From assembly GCA_023419375.1 (NCBI GenBank), contig JAEZYD010000048.1:75669-139668 (forward strand): a DNA stretch of 64,000 bases, in the 5' to 3' direction. The stretch is from Pseudomonadota bacterium (GTDB taxonomy: Bacteria > Desulfobacterota > Desulfovibrionia > Desulfovibrionales > Desulfovibrionaceae). Position numbers and translations under genes: made by a program. Below are positions 45,625 through 55,122 of this stretch, piece after piece (the first letter of the stretch is position 1; every line of letters starts with the position of its first letter). Below the pieces are notes generated by a model. It was not told the DNA's origin. It was given only the letters and a program-made list of their open reading frames with translations, and ran no database searches.

Positions 45625-46662
45625 TTAGTATTCTTTTGTTGGCGGAATGGGCGCGGTGTCGGGGTCATAGGCCTGGGGGCCGTCGTTGTGCACCCGCGCT
45701 CTGGGCAACATGGTTCTAAGCCGCATTTTGAGATACAGATTTTCCAGGAACAGGGCCAGATGATCCACAGACTGACGCACAAAACTGCGCAGGGATTCGT
45801 CTATCTGGCGAGGAGTGGTGTGCGCAAGGCAAAGCACGCCGCGTGTGCTTTTGTTGACCATAACAGGCATGCATATGGCAGCCTGAAAGTCGGGCATATC
45901 CGGCAGTTTGCCAAACAGCACCGCAGCAGGCGCGCCCTCGATGCCTTCGGCTATCACCGGCTGATCGTTGCGAAAAACCCAGCCTGTGATGCCGCTGCCC
46001 ATGGGCAGGATAAGCGGTTCCTCGCCGGTCAGCAGCAGACGGGCCGATTCGCTCTCAACACAATATGTTTCGCCCGGTTCGTCCACCGAGGCAAAGGCGC
46101 AGTAGTCAAAACCCGTGGCTTCAACCATGATGCGCAGATAATTTTGCAAAAACTGGGGCCAGCGCTTGTAGCGAAAGCGCAGATCCTGAATGACGGACAA
46201 TTCCGCAAAATAACGCGGAATATCCCCGGCAAGCTCCTGCCGCCCGGTGGAACCCTGCTGACGCGAGATAAGCTCTGCGAACATTTGCAGGATCTTGTGG
46301 TCTTTGTCGGAAAAAGAGTACTGTCGCTTGCTGTCAACGCAGAGCGCGCCGCCGGTGGGCACGGGGCAGCCCATAAAGGCCTTGATGTTGGCCTCTTCGC
46401 CGCCGGTGTAGTAGCCAAGGTTGCTCTGGCGCTGGTCAAAATTCGGCACAAGCAGAGGTTGCCGGTTACGGACAATCCAGCCGACAAGGCCCTTGCCGGG
46501 CAGCACCGATGCGTTGGACGCAATCCTTTCACCCAGGCTGAAGGCAGCTGCAAGGTGGTGCGCTTCGCCTTCTTCGTCAGGCAGAAAAAGGACGACGGAA
46601 TAAGCGTCAAAAACGCTGCAAACGATGCTCAGAATATGCTTTTCAACAGAGTTGGCGGTCAT
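45625..46662 (-). CDS. Double GAF-domain protein
   Basis: About 345 residues with two GAF domains (about 10-155 and 175-335). The first shows LPGKGLVGWIVRNRQPLLVPNF and ALCVDSKRQYSFSDKD; the second shows GSGITGWVFRNDQPVIAEGIEG and GVLCLAH. There is no output domain (no kinase, cyclase or HTH), so it may be a ligand sensor acting by protein contact. ATG at 46662 was taken because the GAF region begins right after; no good ribosome site precedes it, and GTG or a longer start cannot be excluded. It is tightly linked to mreB (2-bp gap), suggesting a link between a signal and cell shape. Confidence 0.75.
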   Translation of the reverse strand: MTANSVEKHILSIVCSVFDAYSVVLFLPDEEGEAHHLAAAFSLGERIASNASVLPGKGLVGWIVRNRQPLLVPNFDQRQSNLGYYTGGEEANIKAFMGCPVPTGGALCVDSKRQYSFSDKDHKILQMFAELISRQQGSTGRQELAGDIPRYFAELSVIQDLRFRYKRWPQFLQNYLRIMVEATGFDYCAFASVDEPGETYCVESESARLLLTGEEPLILPMGSGITGWVFRNDQPVIAEGIEGAPAAVLFGKLPDMPDFQAAICMPVMVNKSTRGVLCLAHTTPRQIDESLRSFVRQSVDHLALFLENLYLKMRLRTMLPRARVHNDGPQAYDPDTAPIPPTKEY

Positions 46663-46935
46663 GGGCACATGGGGTTGATGGTGATGCCGCCCACAGGCGT
46701 GACGGCTCTCGGGTAACGCATTTCTTGTAGCAAAGGGCCTGCGCCGCCGCAACTTCTTTTGCGCTGCTCGTGCTCATTGTTCCGATGCCGAGGCCTTGGC
46801 TGGCAGATCCTGCGGCCCCTGCATCAGGCTTGGCAGGCCCGGTTGATGCCGTTTTCGGGGAACCTGCATCATTCCCACTGGAAAATATTCTGAAAAGCAG
46901 GTAGTAAATAACAAATTTCTATAAGGGATGTGCGG

Positions 46936-48654
46936 ATGATTAAATGGCAAGAGGTATTCAGCAAGGACGGTCTGCCCTGGCAGGACGCTACCCAGTTGTC
47001 CTCTTCGCTTGCCGTAAGCGACTTGTCGCAGCTCAAGAAAATGCTTGATGCCGTGCATATCCGCCTGTGCCTTGTCAAACCCTATCAGGAAAACAAGAAC
47101 TACCCCCTTGTGGAAGCGCGCGAGCTCTTGCCCTCGTTTGACAACGACATGTTTGAATACAAAGAGCTGCCCGGCTTTGCCATGGTGGCCTTTGCCCGCC
47201 AGCTCGACTATTTTTCAGAAATTTTTCAGTTCGATCGCCTGCACCCGGTGATCACCGAAGGTGACGGCGCATGCTGCCCTCTGGAAAATCAGGTCATGGT
47301 GCAGAACCTGCAAACTCTGGCCTCGCGGCTGCCGCGCGTGCATCAGGATATTTTTCGCCAGCAGTTCCGCTCGTCAGATACGGTCGTGCTTGAAACCTAC
47401 CCTGCCCTCATGCCCTACCTGCTCAGCATGGACAGGGCGCACGTGCTGGCCTGGGGAGCGGACAAGCAGTTTCATCTGGCCGGGATATTCGCTTCCTTTC
47501 CGTCGGATATCGACAGCGAACTGAAGCGCTTTGGCATCCGCATCGGCAAGTTCGTATACGGCGACAGCGATATTTACGAACGCAACCGCATGTTTGTGTA
47601 CCAGTACCTCATGGAGCTTTACGGCTTCCCCATTGTTTCAGAGCGCCGCACCTCAAGCGCGCTTTTTGCCCGCAAACTGCACAAGATGGGCGAGCGCTTT
47701 GTGCTGCGCGTACTGGGGCAGACGGACAGAACCATCACCACCTACATGGCCAATGGCGAAAACACGCGCTACCCCCTGCTGGAAAAAGTGGCCCTTGTGG
47801 CTGTGGACGCCGATCAGGACGAAGCGCTGAGCGCCATTGACCGCGATGGATTTTTTCTGGACAAGCCGCGCCGGGTGGTCATTTTGCGCATCAAATACCG
47901 CCAGCACACCTTTGACGCCAGCAACGTGCGGCAGGACCGTGCGCTCTCCGTGGTGGCGCAGGAGGTGCTGCACCCCATCACGGGCGAAGCGCTCACCGGG
48001 CTCAATATCATCAAGGACACCTCCAACATGTTCCTGCGTCTCAACGACATTGTGCGCGGCGAATATACGGGGCGCATCATCTACAAGCGCACCGAGGTGG
48101 TGGAAAACACGGGCACGCACGAAAAGCGGCTCAAGTTCCTCTATAGCTGGCTGACCAAGCATCAGCGCCGCATGATCAGCTATAGCGATGAATTTTTCTC
48201 CAATGTTAGCAAGGTGTTGACCAACTACCTCTTTTCGCCGGACAATGACGAGGCCTTTGAAAACCTGCGCGAACTGTATCAGGAAGTCTGCACCCGGTTC
48301 AGCTACATTCAGCAGGCCCGGCGTGTGCGCATACTGGAAGACCTGTGCCAGCGCACCTTCAAGGGCGCGCGCATCACCTACCAGCAGATGTTCCGCGAGG
48401 CCCTGAACCTGCTCAACGAGCTGAAGTTTGAAATCGTCAGTTTCTTCCCCGGTCTGGTTGACGCCGTGATCGACTGTGTGGAAAGAATCCTGCGCGACAG
48501 TTATCTGCAACGCAAATACGTTGAACCGCCGGAAGACACCCTTACCCCGGCAGGTCAGGAAATTCGTAAAAATTACAGACGTCTTGTTTCATTGCAGGAC
48601 GGGTTCAAGGCTGTGCGCAAGGCGCGCAGCGGCAAGGAAAACGTGGTGGCATGA
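46936..48654 (+). CDS. Unknown 572-residue protein
   Basis: No family was recognised. It has no signal peptide or membrane helix and a globular composition throughout: an N-terminal part of about 300 residues (DMFEYKELPGFAMVAFARQL, RTSSALFARKLHKMGERFVL) and a highly helical C-terminal part (about 390-572, rich in aromatic and charged residues). ATG at 46936 follows AAGGG. It overlaps rsmE by 4 nt, so the two are co-translated, and the run rsmE-RarA-acyltransferase follows closely. A cytoplasmic role is likely; nothing more can be said from sequence alone. Confidence 0.8.
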   Translation: MIKWQEVFSKDGLPWQDATQLSSSLAVSDLSQLKKMLDAVHIRLCLVKPYQENKNYPLVEARELLPSFDNDMFEYKELPGFAMVAFARQLDYFSEIFQFDRLHPVITEGDGACCPLENQVMVQNLQTLASRLPRVHQDIFRQQFRSSDTVVLETYPALMPYLLSMDRAHVLAWGADKQFHLAGIFASFPSDIDSELKRFGIRIGKFVYGDSDIYERNRMFVYQYLMELYGFPIVSERRTSSALFARKLHKMGERFVLRVLGQTDRTITTYMANGENTRYPLLEKVALVAVDADQDEALSAIDRDGFFLDKPRRVVILRIKYRQHTFDASNVRQDRALSVVAQEVLHPITGEALTGLNIIKDTSNMFLRLNDIVRGEYTGRIIYKRTEVVENTGTHEKRLKFLYSWLTKHQRRMISYSDEFFSNVSKVLTNYLFSPDNDEAFENLRELYQEVCTRFSYIQQARRVRILEDLCQRTFKGARITYQQMFREALNLLNELKFEIVSFFPGLVDAVIDCVERILRDSYLQRKYVEPPEDTLTPAGQEIRKNYRRLVSLQDGFKAVRKARSGKENVVA

Positions 48655-49409
48655 GCGTACCGTTTTTTTATCTGGCCCCTGAACACTGGGGTGATGCACC
48701 TCTTCTTGAAGGGCAGGAAGCCCGGCATCTGGGGCAGGTTCTGCGCGCGGAATCCGGCACCGAAGTGGGCCTTCTGGATGGCCGGGGCCGCTCGGGCATA
48801 TTTGTGGTCTGCAAGGTGGGCAAAAAAAACGTGCAGCTCCAGCGCGTTTCTGAAACTGTCACCCCTGCCCCGCATTCGCGGGCCATTGTGGCGCTGGCCT
48901 ACAGCAAGGCCGTGAGGCGCGGCTTTTTTATGGAAAAGGCCGTAGAGCTTGGCGCGCACGGCGTGTGGCTGTGGCAGGGCGATCACAGCCAGGGCAAACT
49001 TTCTGCCGCCGCGGAAGAAGCCTGCCTCGGGCAGATGATTGCCGGGGCAAAGCAGAGCGGCAACCCCTGGCTGCCCGAAGTGCGCGCCCTCTCGGGCGGC
49101 GTGGATCAGCTTATCCATCTTTCGCACGCTGCCGACCACCGCATTCTGCCCTGGGAACTTCAGGACGGCGTGCATATGCTCACCCCTGAGATGGCGGGCC
49201 AGCCCGGCTTGACCGTCTATGTGATCGGCCCCGAAGGCGGCTTTTCGCAAAGGGAGCTGGCAGCACTGAAAGCCGCCCACTTTACCGCCGTGAGCCTTGG
49301 CGCGCGCGTATTGCGCTGTGAAACAGCCGCAACGCTCTGCCTTGGCCTGCACTGGTGGGGTTCGCAGCTTGGCGGCAAGCCAGATGCCGCCCAAGGGAGC
49401 GGAAAGTGA
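48651..49409 (+). CDS. rsmE: 16S rRNA (uracil1498-N3)-methyltransferase
   Basis: This 252-residue SPOUT-fold methyltransferase modifies U1498 of 16S rRNA. An N-terminal PUA-like domain (LEGQEARHLGQVLRAESG) is followed by the knotted SAM domain with VIGPEGGFSQRE and LGARVLRCETAA. ATG overlaps the previous stop (ATGA), and its own stop overlaps the GTG of the next gene, so the three genes are coupled. Confidence 0.93.
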   Translation: MSVPFFYLAPEHWGDAPLLEGQEARHLGQVLRAESGTEVGLLDGRGRSGIFVVCKVGKKNVQLQRVSETVTPAPHSRAIVALAYSKAVRRGFFMEKAVELGAHGVWLWQGDHSQGKLSAAAEEACLGQMIAGAKQSGNPWLPEVRALSGGVDQLIHLSHAADHRILPWELQDGVHMLTPEMAGQPGLTVYVIGPEGGFSQRELAALKAAHFTAVSLGARVLRCETAATLCLGLHWWGSQLGGKPDAAQGSGK

Positions 49410-50629
49410 CCGTAAGCAAGCCGCTGCCGGAGCGCATGCGGCCCGATGATCTGGCGCTTTTTCTGGGTCAGACCCATCTTGGCGACCGCCTGCGCTCAAT
49501 TATGAAGTCCGGGCGTTTGCCCAGCCTGCTGTTTTTCGGCCCGCCGGGCTGCGGCAAATCAACCCTCGCCCTGCTGCTGGCCAAATCATCCGGCAAGCCC
49601 TATCTGCGCTTGAGCGCGCCCGAAGCTGGCTTGCAGCACCTGCGGCGCTCGCTCACAGGTGTGGAAATTCTTGTGCTGGACGAGCTGCACCGCTTTTCAA
49701 AGGCGCAGCAGGACTTTTTTTTGCCGCTGGTGGAATCGGGCGAACTGACTCTGCTGGCCACAACCACGGAAAATCCCTCGTTCAGCGTCACACGTCAGTT
49801 GCTTTCGCGCCTGCATGTGCTGCGGCTGCGGCCCCTGGGTCGCCCCGAGCTTATGGAGCTTGCCCGGCGCGGCGCAAAAGACCTGCACCTTGAAATGACC
49901 GATGAGGTGGCCGACCTGCTGGCCGGGGTTTCGCACGGCGATGCCCGCACCCTGCTGAATCTTGTGGAATATGTTGGCGCCCTGCCGGAAGACAGGCGCG
50001 ATCTGGAGCATATCAAGGCGGCGCTGCCCGAGGTGCTCATCCGGCACGACAAGGACGGCGACAACCATTATGAGCTGGCCTCTGCGCTCATCAAGTCCAT
50101 TCGCGGCAGTGATGTGGATGCGGCCCTGTACTATCTGGCCTGTCTGCTTGAAGGCGGCGAAGATCCGCGCTTTGTCTGCCGCCGCCTGATACTCTCCGCC
50201 TCCGAGGATGTGGGGCTGGCCGACCCGGACGCCCTGGGGCTGGCCGTGGCCTGCCAGCAAGCCGTGGAATTTGTGGGCATGCCGGAAGGTTTCATTCCGC
50301 TGGCGGAAACCGTCACCTATCTGGCCCTTGCCAAAAAGAGCAACACTTCCTACGCGGCCTATCTCAACGCCGCCCGCGAGGTCAAACTCAACGGAGCGCG
50401 CCCGGTGCCGCTGCACCTGCGCAATCCTTCTACCCAGTTGCACAAGGAATGGGGCTACGGCAAGGAATACAAGTACCCCCACAACTACCCGGAATCGTGG
50501 ATTGAGCAATCATACCTGCCTACAGAACTGGAGGGCCGCAGGTTCTACCAGCCGCGCGACAATGGCGAAGAACCCCGCCTCAGCCAGTGGTGGCGCAAAC
50601 TGCATAAAATCAAAAAAACGGATGAGTAG
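49406..50629 (+). CDS. rarA: RarA/MgsA-type AAA+ ATPase (replication-associated recombination protein A)
   Basis: This 407-residue clamp-loader-like ATPase acts at stalled forks. Walker A FFGPPGCGKST, Walker B VLDELHRFSKAQQDFFLP, sensor TTENPSF and the C-terminal tetramerisation part (HLRNPSTQLHKEWGYGKEYKYPH) are present. GTG at 49406 gives a 4-nt overlap with rsmE and starts just before RMRPDDLALFLGQ; the frame extends further upstream only inside rsmE. It is co-transcribed with its neighbours. Confidence 0.9.
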   Translation: MTVSKPLPERMRPDDLALFLGQTHLGDRLRSIMKSGRLPSLLFFGPPGCGKSTLALLLAKSSGKPYLRLSAPEAGLQHLRRSLTGVEILVLDELHRFSKAQQDFFLPLVESGELTLLATTTENPSFSVTRQLLSRLHVLRLRPLGRPELMELARRGAKDLHLEMTDEVADLLAGVSHGDARTLLNLVEYVGALPEDRRDLEHIKAALPEVLIRHDKDGDNHYELASALIKSIRGSDVDAALYYLACLLEGGEDPRFVCRRLILSASEDVGLADPDALGLAVACQQAVEFVGMPEGFIPLAETVTYLALAKKSNTSYAAYLNAAREVKLNGARPVPLHLRNPSTQLHKEWGYGKEYKYPHNYPESWIEQSYLPTELEGRRFYQPRDNGEEPRLSQWWRKLHKIKKTDE

Positions 50630-50631
50630 GC

Positions 50632-51456
50632 ATGAACCCCTTTGTTGACGGCACTTTTGAAGCCAAGTTTCTCACGGGCGACACTTACAGCAGTCAGCCT
50701 GCCAGTGCGGGCTTTTTCAGCCGTATGCTGCCCTCGCTCAGCTTTTACAGCCGCCTGTTTCTCGGCCCGGTGCGCTGGCTGTGCTCCAGAGCTTCCAAGG
50801 GGCAGTGCGACGATGCCGCCTGGGTATATGCCAGCGCGTGGGTGGCAGACCTTGTGGAGCGCATGGGCTGCCCCATCCAGATTGAGGGCATGGACGCCAT
50901 TGAAGCTGTGGACGGCCCCTGCCTGTTTGTGGCCAACCACATGAGCACGCTGGAAACATTCATGCTTCCCGCCATGATCCGGCCTCGCCGCCAGGTGACC
51001 TTTGTGGTCAAAAAAAGCCTCACCACCATGCCGCTTTTTGGCCCGGTAATGTGCTCGCGCGACCCCATCGTGGTTGGGCGCACCAATCCGCGCGAAGACC
51101 TCGCAGCCGTGCTGAACGGCGGGCTGGAACGCCTGAAAAAGGGCATTTCCATCATTGTATTTCCGCAGCACACCCGCTCGCGCGAGTTTAATCCGCAGCA
51201 GTTCAACTCCATTGGCGTCAAGCTGGCTAAAAAGGCCGGAGTGCCCATTGTGCCGCTGGCGCTCAAGACCGATGCCTGGGGACAGGGCAAAAAGATTAAA
51301 GAGCTGGGCCCGGTCAAACCCGGCCTGACCATACGCTACAACTTTGCAAGCCCCCTCTCCATTGCCGGGCAAGGCAAGGAAGAACAGGCGGCAATATGCC
51401 AGCATATTGAAAGCCACCTTGGCAAATGGCAGCAACTGGACGGTATCAACGAGTAG
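50632..51456 (+). CDS. PlsC-like lysophospholipid acyltransferase, variant motifs
   Basis: This 274-residue membrane-associated acyltransferase-fold protein has the block I motif NHMSTLE, HX4E rather than the usual HX4D. Block III reads FPQHTRSR where FPEGTRS is typical, and block IV is VPIVPLALKTD. The active histidine is kept. It probably acylates a lysophospholipid or related acceptor, but the altered acidic residues may change activity. It begins 2 bp after rarA and is last in that operon. Confidence 0.8.
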   Translation: MNPFVDGTFEAKFLTGDTYSSQPASAGFFSRMLPSLSFYSRLFLGPVRWLCSRASKGQCDDAAWVYASAWVADLVERMGCPIQIEGMDAIEAVDGPCLFVANHMSTLETFMLPAMIRPRRQVTFVVKKSLTTMPLFGPVMCSRDPIVVGRTNPREDLAAVLNGGLERLKKGISIIVFPQHTRSREFNPQQFNSIGVKLAKKAGVPIVPLALKTDAWGQGKKIKELGPVKPGLTIRYNFASPLSIAGQGKEEQAAICQHIESHLGKWQQLDGINE

Positions 51457-51490
51457 CCTGATTTTAGGTATATTTTGCGGATATGACGTT

Positions 51491-51523
51491 CACGGGCGGG
51501 GTAAACCCCGCCCGTGTTATTTT
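51491..51523 (+). terminator. Terminator of the rsmE-rarA-acyltransferase operon
   Basis: CACGGGCGGGGT (51491-51502) pairs with ACCCCGCCCGTG (51505-51516) around 2 nt, followed by TTATTTT. The next gene converges. Confidence 0.85.
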
Positions 51524-51604
51524 GAAGCGCTCAGTTTTTTTCTGGCATGGCACTCGGCGACAGGCCTGAACATTGCCCCGCTCAAAGCTTTCATACTGCT
51601 CTGG

Positions 51605-54600
51605 CTACTCCCTGCCCTCGCCCGCCGTTGCATTTCTGCGCACCAGATAACGCTCAAACTCCTTTACTGCCAGCGGCACGCTGAACAGATACCCCTGAAA
51701 CAACGTGCAGCCCATGTTCAGCAGGGCCCTTTTCTGCTCGCGGTTTTCCACGCCCTCGGCCACGGTGGTTAAACCAAGGCTCTGCGAAAGCGCGATGATG
51801 ATGCTGGCGATGGCGGCATCGTTGGGGTCAGTGAGCAGGTCGCGAATGAACGAGCGGTCAATCTTGAGCTGATCCAGCGGGAGCAGCTTGAGATACGTCA
51901 TGGACGAATAGCCGGTGCCAAAGTCATCCAGCGAAAACCGGATACCCAGATTGCTCAGCTCGACCATGGACGCAATGATTTCCTGCATGTTCAGGGCCAG
52001 CTGGCTTTCGGTCAGTTCCAGCTTCAGCAGGCCGGGGTCAATGCCCGTTTGCCGCACAGCTGCCGTAACATCCCGTACAAAATCACTTTCGCGGAACTGG
52101 CGGGCGCTGACGTTGATGGCAATTGTCAGATTCGCAAACTCGGGTATCTCAGCCCAGCGCCCAAGCTGGCTGCACGCCTCCCGCACCACCCATGCGCCTA
52201 TGCGGGCAATCATGCCGTTTTCTTCTGCAAGGGGAATAAACTCGGCGGGGGGCACAATACCGCGCTTGGGGTGCTGCCAGCGAATCAGCGCTTCAGCGCC
52301 AAACACGTTGTCATTCAGGTCAATCAGCGGCTGGTAATACAGCACAAACTGCTCAAGACGTATGGCTTCCTCAAGATCCCGTTCAAGCTCTATGCGCTCC
52401 ATGACGGTTTGCTGCATGGCCGGATCAAAAAAGCGCACGGTATTTCTTCCGGCATCTTTAGCCTGATACATGGCAAGATCCGCCTGCTTGAGCAGTTCAT
52501 CCGGAGTGATGCTCTGCTTGCCGAACAGGGCAACGCCAATGCTGGCTGTGCAGTGGCAGGTAATGCCCTCCACAACAATTGGCTCGCGTACGGCAGAGAG
52601 AATTTTGCGGCAGATAAGCGCCACGGCCTCCGCAGCCTCCTCGCTGCTGCCCGACAGACCATGCAGTAACAAAACAAACTCGTCGCCGCCAAAGCGCGCC
52701 ACCGTGTCGTCTGCCGGAACAATGCCAAGCAGGCGTTGCCCAACCTGCCTGAGCAGATTGTCGCCGTGAGCATGACCAAGCGTGTCGTTGATTGTTTTGA
52801 ATCGGTCGAGGTCAAAAAACAGCAGCGCGCTGAACTTGTCCGTGCGCATGCCCACCGCAACAGCCTGCCGGATGCGGTCAATAAGCAGAGGGCGGTTGGC
52901 AAGACCGGTCAGTTGATCATAGTAGGCCAGTTCATTGATGCGGGCTTCGTTGCGGCGGCGCTCTTCTTCCCAGGTAAAATTATCCAGCGCAAAACTGACG
53001 TTCAGGGCCATTTCCCCCAGGAGCTCGCGCACCTCTGCGTCAAAGGTTCCGGCATCATCGGCGTAGAGCGTCAAATTTCCAACAACTTCTCCACGTTGGC
53101 GCAAGGGGAGCGCCCCAACAGTAAGAAAGCCCGTTTTGCGCACAAGCTGCCACCAGGGCGCAAGCCTGGGGTCAGTTGTGGTGTCGTCTGACCAGACAGA
53201 TTCGTTGTTTCGGATTGCACAGCCAGTTGGCCCGGACCCCTTGGGGTCAGACGCCCATACAGAGATGTCGAGCTTTTGCAGATCAACATTGCTCAGGCCA
53301 AACGACGCAACGGGCTGCACGTTGCCTGTCTGCTTTTCAACAAGGCCTATCCAGGCTCCCTTCATGCCGCCAGCTTCCACAGCAGCCCGGCAGACCTCAG
53401 CAAAGAGGTCGTTTCTGCCAGTACAGCGCACAATGGCCTGATTGCATCTGCTGAGAGCCGCGTACATTTGTGAAATACGGTTTGCCCGCGCCTGAGCAAA
53501 TTTTCTTTCACTTATGTCAGTGCACAAAAATGCTATGATTCCAGCTTCTGAGCGGTAAGCAACAATATCCGCCCACAGGTTGTTGCCAGCAAGGTAAAAT
53601 TCAAAATGAGACGGCTCGCCGGTTTCCGCAGTGACTATGAGCGGATTCACCCAGCGGGCTGTCTCGCTGGTTTTGGGGCTGATTCTTTCCAGCAGTGTTT
53701 TGCCGATAACGTCTTCCCGCTCCGTCTTGAACATATCGCAGTAGGCCTGGTTGATCTCAACCAGCCTGAAATCGCAAATTTTGCCGTCTGGCGCAAAAAC
53801 CGGCTCGCACAGGGCCATGCCTGCCTGCATGTTGTCAAAAAGGCCTTTATAGCGCTTTTCGCCCAATTCAAGAGCCTTGAGCTGACGTGTGTAGCTCATG
53901 CCGCTCCAGAATGAGATAAATACGCAGACTATCCACAATAAACCCAGTGAATAGATGTCCTGCCGCCATTTGACGAGCACGGCCTCTTCATAGAGGCCAA
54001 TAGAAAGATACAGAGGCCATTGGCGGAGCTTGCGATAAAACGCGAATCTCTTTTTATCGCCAAAATCTGCCCGCGTGTGCCGATAAAGGCCAGGAGGGGC
54101 ATCGTGTTCAATATACTTTTGCAACAGGGGCGACGGCTTGGCATCAAGCCAGAAACGCCCGCGCGGGTACTGCGTGACAAGGCCCAGCTTTTTGTCCCAC
54201 AGGGTGGCCACGGCGCTTGGGCCCACAATGACGGCTGAAGCCATGATGTCCGAAAACATATCAATGGAGACAGCGCAGGCCACAACGCCGCCAAACGAAC
54301 CATCGGGCAACAAATAGCGCATGGAAAGCACAATGATGGGTCGCGTCCATAACTGGCTATAAAAAGGGGGGGAAATGACAAGCCCAGGGGAGGGGTTGTT
54401 GCGCAGCTGAACAAAGTGGTCGGCATTGGTGATGGACATCTCGCCGGAAAGTGCGCGGGGAGAAGCGTACACTACCTTCCCTTGCGTATTTGTCAGCAAA
54501 AAACCAAGGGTGTCCGGCAGGCGCTCATCAAGATTCTTGCCGTATGTTTCAAAGCGCTCCCACGAGACATCGCCGCGCAGTGCCTGCTGTTGCGCTTCAT

Positions 54601-54856
54601 CAACCGCGCCCAGCAGGGCAAGATTGATTTTCTCAAAACGCCAGGAAAGAACATCGTCAATGGATCGGGAAACACTTTCAAGCGTGCTGGCGGCTGTGGC
54701 GAGTTCCTGCTGCCTGCTGCCCACAAGGGCAAAAATAATAATGGCCAGAACAAGCAAGTTGATTATGGCAATGACCCACAGCTGCTTGTGGGAATGCAGC
54801 CGGGATGATTTGCTTCGTTCAGATTCTGAACGAAGGTTTGGCTGGGAATCAGTCAT
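51605..54856 (-). CDS. Membrane-bound dual GGDEF-EAL protein with Cache, PAS and GAF sensors
   Basis: About 1083 residues. TM1 (about 26-46), a periplasmic dCache-like region to about 300, TM2 (about 310-328), PAS (about 340-470), GAF (about 485-640), GGDEF (about 655-815) and EAL (about 825-1075). The cyclase motif is RFGGDEF (intact). The phosphodiesterase has AEALIRW, the ENG motif, DDFGTGYSS and KIDRSFI. Both activities look possible, so net c-di-GMP output must depend on sensing. ATG at 54856 is chosen because TM1 and the Cache region follow; the longer frame runs through a 9-bp tandem repeat and lacks a ribosome site. It is minus strand, converging on the acyltransferase operon. Confidence 0.9.
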   Translation of the reverse strand: MTDSQPNLRSESERSKSSRLHSHKQLWVIAIINLLVLAIIIFALVGSRQQELATAASTLESVSRSIDDVLSWRFEKINLALLGAVDEAQQQALRGDVSWERFETYGKNLDERLPDTLGFLLTNTQGKVVYASPRALSGEMSITNADHFVQLRNNPSPGLVISPPFYSQLWTRPIIVLSMRYLLPDGSFGGVVACAVSIDMFSDIMASAVIVGPSAVATLWDKKLGLVTQYPRGRFWLDAKPSPLLQKYIEHDAPPGLYRHTRADFGDKKRFAFYRKLRQWPLYLSIGLYEEAVLVKWRQDIYSLGLLWIVCVFISFWSGMSYTRQLKALELGEKRYKGLFDNMQAGMALCEPVFAPDGKICDFRLVEINQAYCDMFKTEREDVIGKTLLERISPKTSETARWVNPLIVTAETGEPSHFEFYLAGNNLWADIVAYRSEAGIIAFLCTDISERKFAQARANRISQMYAALSRCNQAIVRCTGRNDLFAEVCRAAVEAGGMKGAWIGLVEKQTGNVQPVASFGLSNVDLQKLDISVWASDPKGSGPTGCAIRNNESVWSDDTTTDPRLAPWWQLVRKTGFLTVGALPLRQRGEVVGNLTLYADDAGTFDAEVRELLGEMALNVSFALDNFTWEEERRRNEARINELAYYDQLTGLANRPLLIDRIRQAVAVGMRTDKFSALLFFDLDRFKTINDTLGHAHGDNLLRQVGQRLLGIVPADDTVARFGGDEFVLLLHGLSGSSEEAAEAVALICRKILSAVREPIVVEGITCHCTASIGVALFGKQSITPDELLKQADLAMYQAKDAGRNTVRFFDPAMQQTVMERIELERDLEEAIRLEQFVLYYQPLIDLNDNVFGAEALIRWQHPKRGIVPPAEFIPLAEENGMIARIGAWVVREACSQLGRWAEIPEFANLTIAINVSARQFRESDFVRDVTAAVRQTGIDPGLLKLELTESQLALNMQEIIASMVELSNLGIRFSLDDFGTGYSSMTYLKLLPLDQLKIDRSFIRDLLTDPNDAAIASIIIALSQSLGLTTVAEGVENREQKRALLNMGCTLFQGYLFSVPLAVKEFERYLVRRNATAGEGRE

Positions 54857-54920
54857 ATGAACCCCGCATCGGCAGAATGCGTCAACTCCCAAGAAACAGG
54901 ACAGATGGCAGCACGTGAAG

Positions 54921-54956
54921 GCAATGGAGGCAATGGAGGCTATGGAGGCTATGCAG
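54921..54956. repeat. 9-bp tandem repeat upstream of the GGDEF-EAL gene
   Basis: Four units in a row: GCAATGGAG twice, then GCTATGGAG and GCTATGCAG. It lies 65-100 bp before the gene start, where promoter or leader sequence is expected. Confidence 0.85.
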
Positions 54957-55122
54957 CGTTCAAACAAAAAGTGAACATCAAAAGGCTGTTACGGAAATAT
55001 GAAAATTAAAAATCTATAGCAATAAATCTACTCCAAATTTTTGCTTCAAGCAAGTTCATGACCCGATATTATAAACAGGTATGACATAATTCGGCAGTTT
55101 AACACCTTAAATGCACAAGAAA

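Noticed and set aside
54921..54956. 9-bp units as a CRISPR array
   Set aside because: Units are contiguous with no spacers and far too short.
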